The notes beneath the pieces are model-generated. The model worked only from the letters and a program-made list of their open reading frames with translations, ran no database searches and was not told where the DNA came from. A stretch of DNA of 13,715 bases from Cytophagaceae bacterium. Its GTDB lineage: Bacteria > Bacteroidota > Bacteroidia > Cytophagales > Flexibacteraceae. Position numbers and translations under genes: made by a program. Below are positions 8,690 to 13,715 of this stretch, piece by piece (position 1 is the stretch's first letter; the number at the start of each line of letters is the position of its first letter). The DNA is taken from assembly GCA_947464365.1 (NCBI GenBank), contig CANHWS010000063.1, positions 1 to 13,715 of the forward strand, read 5' to 3'.

Positions 8690-9592
8690 CTATTTGATCA
8701 GGCTGGTTCTAGTCGTTTTGACTTTTTCGCTGATTGCATGTAGTGTGGCATCACCCAAGATCATTTCGCCTTTGTTGGCCTTGATCTGCTCATCAATATT
8801 GAGTTTGTTGTAGATGTCCAGCAGAGCCGCTAGGTCCGTCTTGAGGGCATCAACTTCTGGGCTAGAAGGCACGTCTTTGCCGATTTCGACTAGGTCTGTC
8901 AATGGCTTCTTCTGATCAACGATGGTGCGGGTAAGGGGCATCAGGACCAGATCACGATCGGCTGGTTTCATGTCTTTCGGAAAAGCCTCGACCAAACCTG
9001 TAGCTAGATAGAGTCCTTCGATAAATCCACCAGCACCAATCAAGAATGCGTCGGCTTTGCGCTCGCTTTGTTTCAGCAATGAGTTAGCAAGTCTTATACC
9101 TTCGTCGGTGAGGGCCATCAAGGAGTCATTGTTCTCCATGTTTTTCTTCATCCGCTCTAGCATTGCGGCCCCAAATGCATCATTGGCATTGAGGTGCTCG
9201 GCTAGTTTCTGGATATCCTTTATGTAGGCCTGAGCTTCTTTGTTCTTTTCGTAGGCACAGAGGTAGGCCATGTCGGCACCATAAACCCCGAGGTTGATGG
9301 CGGCTTTGGCAGCACTAGTGCTGTAGGCAGTGGCCTTGCCAGCTTTGTTGACCAACGTTTTGTTGTACTCAGCACCTGAGCGCTCGAGCAAGGCAGGGAC
9401 AGCAGAAGCCGTTGGTATCCTGGCAAAAAAGTCATCTGCAGCACTTGGCGCCGTCGGCATGCTGTCTGCTTGCGCAACTGACGGTGCCGTGGTCTCGGTG
9501 GTTTCGGCTTTTTCTGACCCACAGGATGTTAGCATAACACTGGCTGTCAGGGCACTAAGTCCGATGAGTGTTCTGAAGGTAGAACGGCGCAT
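8690..9592 (-). CDS. Lipoprotein of unknown function
   Basis: The 300-residue product begins at an ATG and has a lipoprotein signal: MRRS, a hydrophobic stretch, then the lipobox LTSC with C24 as the lipidated residue. A low-complexity Thr/Ala/Ser/Pro linker (about 30-55) leads to a mostly helical domain. Recognisable segments are AINLGVYGADMAYLCAYEKN, AFGAAMLERMKKNMENNDSL and AGGFIEGLYLATGLVEAFP. From memory, proteins with NLGVYGADL and GGWIEGLY motifs are widespread, uncharacterised lipoproteins of Bacteroidota, and I believe this is one; no enzyme motif is visible. It sits in the periplasm or outer membrane. It is transcribed alone, away from the divergent sigma-factor operon and with its own terminator. 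No exact TAnnTTTG element was found upstream. Function unknown. Confidence 0.88.
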   Translation of the reverse strand: MRRSTFRTLIGLSALTASVMLTSCGSEKAETTETTAPSVAQADSMPTAPSAADDFFARIPTASAVPALLERSGAEYNKTLVNKAGKATAYSTSAAKAAINLGVYGADMAYLCAYEKNKEAQAYIKDIQKLAEHLNANDAFGAAMLERMKKNMENNDSLMALTDEGIRLANSLLKQSERKADAFLIGAGGFIEGLYLATGLVEAFPKDMKPADRDLVLMPLTRTIVDQKKPLTDLVEIGKDVPSSPEVDALKTDLAALLDIYNKLNIDEQIKANKGEMILGDATLHAISEKVKTTRTSLIK

Positions 9593-9941
9593 ATTGATTG
9601 GAGGTAAAAGTGTAATGGCTATGATAGAGCTTTAGTCAGGAGCCAAAGTGATAATATCAATAAGACTAACATGGCTAAGGCTTCGTTATGGCAAATCAAA
9701 CCCACAATAACGACATAACAAACCCAGAGACCATAAATTGTGTGAACAGACCGACGCAAAGTCAATTTTTCGGCCCTAGGTGCAGGATTATTGACCGACT
9801 AGCCATATTTTAGCACCAGCGACTACAGTATCAGGACCTTTGACGGGAGTTAACCAGATAAAGTTGCTTTTTTTTGTAATTAGTGGTTACCTCTGGGGTG
9901 GGTAGGCGTATAAACACGCAGAACCCCTTGTATTGCGAACG
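9593..9941. other. Divergent intergenic region between lipoprotein and sigma-factor operon
   Basis: These 349 bases must contain the promoters of both the lipoprotein (minus) and the sigma/anti-sigma operon (plus). No exact TAnnTTTG element was found on either side. Near the plus-strand gene there is a T-rich run (9868-9875), GGTTACC at 9885-9891 and GCGTA at 9906-9910, separated by 14 bases; this could be an ECF-type -35/-10 pair, but the match is weak. Short reading frames here have no recognisable features. Confidence 0.45.
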
Positions 9942-10481
9942 ATGGAAGACAAGGAAGTTCTCGAAAAAATACGCCAAGGAGACGAAAAAGCGTTGCAGTA
10001 CCTGTACAAACAGCATTACCGTATGATGCTGAAACTGGTGATGCGTAACAGCGGCAGCGAAGACGAAGCCAAGGATGTATTTCAGGATGCACTGATCGTG
10101 TTTTGGGAAAAAGTAATCGCTGACAAACTAACGCTTACCTCTAAAATCAGTACTTACCTGTACAGCATCTGCCAGAACATCTGGCGCAAGGAGCTTGACA
10201 GGAAAGGCAGACTGACTGATGAGGTGCAGGATATGCCAGATAATGTTGACCAAGACCGACAGGAGCGTATTGACATCGTAAACCAGTGCATCGCCCAGCT
10301 TGGCGAAAGTTGTAGACATATCCTGATCTACTACTACTTTGACAAGCTATCGATGAATGACATTGCCGAAAAAATGGGGTTTGCAAACGCAGACACCGCC
10401 AAGACCAAAAAATACAAGTGCAAGCAAGAGCTTGACAACAAGATAAAAGCCAGTTACTCGCGCCATGATTTCATGGACTAG
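9942..10481 (+). CDS. ECF-family RNA polymerase sigma factor
   Basis: The 179-residue protein is of the usual ECF size. Residues 18-88 match sigma-70 region 2 (LYKQHYRMMLKLVMRNSGSE, then EAKDVFQDALIVFWEKV and the KISTYLYSICQNIWRKELDR segment). Residues 112-165 match region 4, with the helix-turn-helix LSMNDIAEKMGFANADTAKT preceded by LGESCRHILIYYYFDK. Region 3 is absent, as in all ECF factors. I chose the ATG at 9942; an in-frame TTG at 9933 would add three residues. It would direct RNA polymerase to a small regulon, probably including its own operon. The next gene begins 24 bases after the stop and encodes a membrane protein of anti-sigma type, so activity is likely controlled by sequestration at the inner membrane. 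The regulon and signal cannot be read from the sequence. Confidence 0.93.
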   Translation: MEDKEVLEKIRQGDEKALQYLYKQHYRMMLKLVMRNSGSEDEAKDVFQDALIVFWEKVIADKLTLTSKISTYLYSICQNIWRKELDRKGRLTDEVQDMPDNVDQDRQERIDIVNQCIAQLGESCRHILIYYYFDKLSMNDIAEKMGFANADTAKTKKYKCKQELDNKIKASYSRHDFMD

Positions 10482-10505
10482 CCAGCTAAACCACTTATTC
10501 GCACC

Positions 10506-11447
10506 ATGAATTTATCTCCCTTACCACCTGACGCAACCGACCTTTACCTCCGTGGTGAACTCGATGCCTCGACCAAAGCCCTGTATGAGCAGCACCTGGA
10601 GGCGGATCCTGCCATGAAGGCAGATCTCGAATTCCAACAGACCTTGACCCAAGGTTTAGGTGTTGCCAAGCGCCGGGCTGAGCTTAAGTCCATGTTGCAA
10701 CAGACCCCCATTTCGTCGGGATTTAGCTTCTGGCAGTCTGGTGTGGCACAATGGTCCGCCGCTGCCATATCTGCAGCAGTTGTTGTTGGCAGCCTATGGT
10801 ACATCAACCAACCTCCTAGCACCAACCAAAATGCTAGTCGTGTGGTGGTAGTTCAAAGCGCAACTACTCCAGAAACTCCCAACCCATCGGTTCCTTCATC
10901 GGTAGGACCTGATGCTAGCCCAGTCCTAGAAGTGCCCTTGGCTGCTGCCGAACCTGCTGCTAGTCAGATTAAGCATGCCGATCCTGTATCGCCACAACCT
11001 AAAGTACAGCAGTCACAGCAACCAAGTGCTAAACGTGCTAACCAAGCTTCGGATCAGAACAATACCTTTGACGAGCCATCTACCGAGTCAAAAGCTCCTG
11101 CAGGTTCCGAAATGATCAATGGTGTCGGGGATAACATGAATAGCCCATCTGTCTTGCCAAAAAACAACGCAGAGTTTGCTAGTGCAGTGTCCGAGACTAT
11201 CTTGAAATCTGATCCTGCCTACCAGATGCACTATCAGTTCGTCGATGGAAAACTTTACCTCTATGGTAAGTTCAATAAAGGCCTCTACGAGGTGATCGAC
11301 CTGAGCGGCAAAAACGGTAAACGTTCCTTTCTCTACTACCAAGAAACCTATTATCAGGTCCTACCTGGCACAAGCAAAATAACTGCCCTAGAGCAGATGG
11401 CAGACAAAAGCATTGTTGCCAGCCTAGATAAACTACGCAAAAAATAG
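10506..11447 (+). CDS. Putative membrane anti-sigma factor, zinc-finger-free
   Basis: The 313-residue product follows the sigma-factor gene by 24 bases and is surely cotranscribed. Residues 8-65 are a cytoplasmic helical segment (ATDLYLRGELDASTKALYEQ, then DPAMKADLEFQQTL) like the sigma-binding N-termini of anti-sigma factors. The zinc-binding H-x3-C-x2-C is absent; the protein has no cysteine at all. One membrane helix lies at about 82-100 (WSAAAISAAVVVGSLWYI). Residues 101-218 are a Pro/Ser/Gln/Ala-rich periplasmic linker. Residues 219-313 form a compact C-terminal domain rich in tyrosine (MHYQFVDGKLYLYGKFNKGL, YEVIDLSG, FLYYQETYYQVLPG), ending KLRKK. That domain is unassigned and may sense an envelope signal. 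The anti-sigma role is inferred from position, topology and the N-terminal pattern, not from a diagnostic motif. Confidence 0.8.
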   Translation: MNLSPLPPDATDLYLRGELDASTKALYEQHLEADPAMKADLEFQQTLTQGLGVAKRRAELKSMLQQTPISSGFSFWQSGVAQWSAAAISAAVVVGSLWYINQPPSTNQNASRVVVVQSATTPETPNPSVPSSVGPDASPVLEVPLAAAEPAASQIKHADPVSPQPKVQQSQQPSAKRANQASDQNNTFDEPSTESKAPAGSEMINGVGDNMNSPSVLPKNNAEFASAVSETILKSDPAYQMHYQFVDGKLYLYGKFNKGLYEVIDLSGKNGKRSFLYYQETYYQVLPGTSKITALEQMADKSIVASLDKLRKK

Positions 11448-11481
11448 GGTAGGCCAATTTTGCCCGTCATGTTAACTCAAC

Positions 11482-11525
11482 AATCAGCCAAACACGTTTT
11501 CCGAAAGGGGCGTCTTTGGCTGATT
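11482..11525 (+). terminator. Long hairpin downstream of the sigma/anti-sigma operon
   Basis: AATCAGCCAAA (11482-11492) pairs perfectly with TTTGGCTGATT (11515-11525). Inner bases ACGTTTT (11494-11500) can pair with GGGGCGT (11507-11513) using three G-U pairs, leaving a CCGAAA loop. It begins 35 bases after the stop codon. There is no proper T tract after it, so termination is likely but not certain; it could instead be an RNA-stabilising or regulatory stem. Confidence 0.5.
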
Positions 11526-11621
11526 TGCATTAGGATGATGGTGTAAGGGGCTGCCAGTCAGCATTTTGGGTAGTGTCTGTATGTGGCCCAACAACGATAG
11601 CCGATATTGACCTGACATCAC

Positions 11622-11629
11622 TACCTTTG
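11622..11629 (+). promoter_or_regulatory. Candidate -7 promoter element of the glycosyltransferase gene
   Basis: TACCTTTG matches the Bacteroidota -7 consensus TAnnTTTG exactly and lies 46 bases before the ATG at 11676, giving a leader of about 40 bases. The -33 TTG is not well placed: the nearest TTG (11607-11609) is only 12 bases upstream. Confidence 0.35.
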
Positions 11630-11675
11630 TGCCGCAACCAACAGCCCTAGCGTTATTAAGGGCCCTAAGGCAAAT

Positions 11676-12950
11676 ATGAGCAAGAAGAAGGTGGTCGTCT
11701 TTGGCCCAGGACCCAAGTTCAAAGGGGGTCTAGCAAACTATACAGTGTCATTGGCCAAGGCCTTTGACCGTATGGCAGGCGTTGAAACGCATCTTATCTC
11801 CTGGACCCAACAATATCCAGCCATAATCCCTCGGGACTTCATCGACCGTGCCAGCCGGGAAGACAAAATGGCTGGTACCAATATCAAGGTCCAGTACATA
11901 ACAAACTACAACAATCCCGGCACTTGGCTCGAGACTGTCCGCCTGATCAAGGAAATCAATCCTGATCTTGTAGTGTTTCAGTGGTCAGTGGCGGTACAGG
12001 GGCTGCCGCTTGGTTTTATTGCCCGTCGGCTCAAGAAGGAAACTGATATCGAGGTCATGTTTGACCTCCACTTTGTTGTTCAGAAGGAGCAAAGTGGGCT
12101 TGATAAGGTACTGAGCAAATATGGCCTTTCTGTTGCCGATAGCTACGTTGTCCATGCCTACAAAACAACCGAGGAGTTATCCGAACTATTGCCTAAAACT
12201 GCCTTTTCGATCAATGAAACAGGCCAACGGGCCACAGATGGTAGCCGCACTGTCATTAAGCTCTACCACCCAGTCTATGATATGTTTAGGCCAAATCCGG
12301 ACCTAGATATAGATGCCACCAAGGCTGAGCTGAAGCTAAACAAACACGTTTTTCTGTTCTTTGGCTTTATCCGGAAATACAAGGGGCTCCACCATTGCCT
12401 CGAGGCTATGGCCAAGGTTGTTAAGCAGCGCCAAGATGTTTCCCTCCTTATTGTGGGCGAGTCCTTTTGGCAGACCTTGGACCAGACCAAGTTTAGCACC
12501 CGTGTCAAACAAGCGCTGTTCGGCTTTGCAAAGTCTATTTTCCTGTCCAAGCAGTCAGACGAAAAGGACTACAATCCTTTAGCCTTGATCCAGCAATATG
12601 GCCTAGAGCCCTACACAACAGTCGTTAACGACTTTGTGCCGAACGAGGCCGTACATAAGTACTTTCAAGTTTCGGACTCAATATTGTTGTTTTACGAATA
12701 CGCCACACCATCTGGGGTGGAAAGTATGGCTTACAACTTCAAGACACCTGTCCTTGCAACTGCTGTAGGCCACTTCCCTGAGACGGTGCGCAACGGAGTC
12801 AATGGCTATCTAGCACGGGCCGAAGACCATCAGCACATGGCCGACCAAATGTTGCTCTCGATCGAGCAACCCATTGATCGTGATCAAGTTGATGCGATGG
12901 CCAGGACCTTCAGCTGGGACAATTATGCCAAAGCCATCATGAATCGGTAA
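11676..12950 (+). CDS. GT-B fold glycosyltransferase, GT4-type
   Basis: The 424-residue protein starts at ATG with a Rossmann-type first strand and glycine-rich loop (KVVVFGPGPKFKGGLANYT, residues 5-23) of GT-B enzymes. The N-terminal acceptor-binding domain runs to about residue 200. The C-terminal donor-binding domain begins with HVFLFFGFIRKYKGLHHCLE (224-243) and contains DVSLLIVGE (254-262). The retaining GT4 signature E-x7-E is present as E341 to E349 (EYATPSGVE), followed by SMAYNFKTPVLATAVGHFPE and the loop NGVNGYL. It has no signal peptide or clear membrane helix, so it is cytoplasmic, probably membrane-associated, and transfers a sugar from a nucleotide donor to a polysaccharide or glycolipid. 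Residues 263-312 form an extra segment rich in Lys and Phe between two conserved strands. No other glycan gene is nearby, so donor and acceptor are unknown. Confidence 0.92.
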   Translation: MSKKKVVVFGPGPKFKGGLANYTVSLAKAFDRMAGVETHLISWTQQYPAIIPRDFIDRASREDKMAGTNIKVQYITNYNNPGTWLETVRLIKEINPDLVVFQWSVAVQGLPLGFIARRLKKETDIEVMFDLHFVVQKEQSGLDKVLSKYGLSVADSYVVHAYKTTEELSELLPKTAFSINETGQRATDGSRTVIKLYHPVYDMFRPNPDLDIDATKAELKLNKHVFLFFGFIRKYKGLHHCLEAMAKVVKQRQDVSLLIVGESFWQTLDQTKFSTRVKQALFGFAKSIFLSKQSDEKDYNPLALIQQYGLEPYTTVVNDFVPNEAVHKYFQVSDSILLFYEYATPSGVESMAYNFKTPVLATAVGHFPETVRNGVNGYLARAEDHQHMADQMLLSIEQPIDRDQVDAMARTFSWDNYAKAIMNR

Positions 12951-12990
12951 CTTAGGCTTCATCGTAGCTGGCTAAGTTGGCCGTATTTTT
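12949..12990 (+). terminator. Weak terminator candidate after the glycosyltransferase gene
   Basis: AACTTAG (12949-12955) pairs with CTAAGTT (12972-12978) across a 16-base loop that can pair partly within itself; a T5 run follows at 12986-12990. The stem overlaps the stop codon and is short, so this is a tentative call. Confidence 0.3.
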
Positions 12991-13006
12991 CGGTCAGAAT
13001 CAGATC

Positions 13007-13032
13007 TTGGCCCTAGCCACATCAATAATTTG
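13007..13032 (+). promoter_or_regulatory. Tentative promoter for the acidic hypothetical protein
   Basis: TTG at 13007-13009 and TAATTTG at 13026-13032 are 16 bases apart and resemble the Bacteroidota -33/-7 pair, although the -7 element is one base shorter than TAnnTTTG. The gene starts at 13077, giving a leader of about 40 bases. Confidence 0.25.
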
Positions 13033-13076
13033 CTACCCAATTAAAGACAGTAACAATTAGTACCAACCTAAGTATC

Positions 13077-13637
13077 ATGAACGAGAACAAAGGCTTCCAA
13101 GCCGAAGAAATAGCCGAAGTACGCCAACAGTGTTTGGCCAACGGTGCCAACTTTGTCGAGAACGACGAAGAACCACAAAGTCCACAGTTCCGTCACTTCC
13201 TATTCGTGGGTCAGCACGAGGGTCAAGAGGTCATCTTTGATGCCGTAATCTACACCCTCGAGATGTTGTACATCAGCAACTTGTATGAAATCGCCGAGGA
13301 GCGTGCACTTGAGGAGTTCCCGGACCACAAACCATGGGAGCTTGTCAAGAACGAAGACGGTGAGCTTGTCCCAGATGGCGAAGTAGATGAAGAAGTAGAA
13401 GAGTTCAAGGCCAGCATCATCCTGGAGCTAGAAGAGGACGACGAATATAAAGTTGAGGAGTTGGTCAATATCGATACCAATTTCGAATACGGTATCGGAC
13501 TTGAGATTGCGCTCAATGTACCCGAAATCACTGATGAGGTGATCACCAAGTTCGTAACTGAGTTCAACGATGGCACCCTGCGCCTTGACGAAACCCGTTA
13601 CAGCTTCGAAATACCAGACGAGGAAGACGAAGACTAA
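13077..13637 (+). CDS. Highly acidic cytoplasmic hypothetical protein
   Basis: The 186-residue product starts at ATG and has no signal peptide or membrane helix. By my count 54 residues are Asp or Glu and only 11 are Lys or Arg, giving a net charge near -43. The N-terminal part has EEIAEVRQQCLANGANFVEN, then a beta-like stretch FRHFLFVGQHEGQEVIFDAV and a helix IYTLEMLYISNLYEIAEERA. The middle is Glu-rich (VDEEVEEF, LELEEDDEYKVEEL). The last third has IGLEIALNVPEITDEVITKF and an acidic tail PDEEDED. I do not recognise the family with certainty, though such short acidic proteins occur in Bacteroidota. It stands 126 bases after the glycosyltransferase gene, with signals for its own promoter and terminator. 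The reading frame is convincing: alternating helix and strand patterns are kept throughout. Function unknown. Confidence 0.85.
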   Translation: MNENKGFQAEEIAEVRQQCLANGANFVENDEEPQSPQFRHFLFVGQHEGQEVIFDAVIYTLEMLYISNLYEIAEERALEEFPDHKPWELVKNEDGELVPDGEVDEEVEEFKASIILELEEDDEYKVEELVNIDTNFEYGIGLEIALNVPEITDEVITKFVTEFNDGTLRLDETRYSFEIPDEEDED

Positions 13638-13640
13638 TCT

Positions 13641-13666
13641 TGACAAGCTGAGGCTTGTTTATCTTT
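13641..13666 (+). terminator. Short hairpin terminator after the acidic protein gene
   Basis: ACAAGC (13643-13648), loop TGAG, GCTTGT (13653-13658), then TTATCTTT. The stem is six base pairs plus one possible G-U pair, beginning five bases after the stop codon and followed by a T-rich run. Confidence 0.5.
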
Positions 13667-13715
13667 CCTGTCGTCAGACATAATCCATAATACTACTAGG
13701 CAGGCAATCGCATCA

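Noticed and set aside
9831..10016. Minus-strand open frame of 61 codons at the start of the sigma-factor gene
   Set aside because: It overlaps the conserved N-terminus of the sigma factor and has no supporting features of its own.
11469..11549. Short plus-strand frame (about 26 codons) in the gap before the glycosyltransferase
   Set aside because: It overlaps the long hairpin almost completely and shows no protein-like pattern.

Overview
This window looks like ordinary chromosomal DNA from a member of the Bacteroidota; genus cannot be resolved. Four things point there. The 1448-5092 protein ends in a type IX secretion (T9SS, Por) sorting tail, a system of that phylum. None of the start codons is preceded by a good Shine-Dalgarno sequence. 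Two exact matches to the Bacteroidota -7 promoter element TAnnTTTG occur at sensible places. The protein families present (GEVED and DNGG-type surface repeats, an ECF sigma factor with a zinc-free anti-sigma partner) are typical of the phylum.

Layout, left half (minus strand). Positions 1-1276 hold a secreted IPT/TIG plus GEVED-type surface protein that runs off the left edge. Positions 1448-5092 hold a 1214-residue T9SS-exported protein: NHL-like beta-propeller blades, four tandem Ig/cadherin-like repeats and the sorting tail, followed by a strong terminator at 1381-1413. Positions 5336-8476 encode a large ABCG-like ABC half-transporter with an N-terminal helical (TerB-like) region and a long loop between its last two membrane helices. 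Positions 8690-9592 encode a lipoprotein of unknown function, with its own terminator at 8615-8651.

Layout, right half (plus strand). A 349-base divergent gap (9593-9941) separates the lipoprotein from an ECF sigma factor (9942-10481) and its likely membrane anti-sigma partner (10506-11447), which form an operon. A long hairpin and a candidate promoter lie in the gap before a GT-B fold, GT4-type glycosyltransferase (11676-12950). A very acidic conserved-type hypothetical protein (13077-13637) and a short terminator close the window.

How the genes fit together. Most products concern the cell envelope or surface: two exported surface proteins, a membrane transporter, a lipoprotein, an envelope-spanning sigma/anti-sigma pair and a sugar transferase. 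Apart from the sigma/anti-sigma pair, spacing and individual terminators suggest separate transcription units rather than one pathway. I found no CRISPR array, insertion sequence, tRNA, rRNA, phage gene or recognisable defence system. The most unusual items are the domain architecture of the ABC protein, the uncharacterised C-terminal domain of the anti-sigma factor, and the two unknown proteins.
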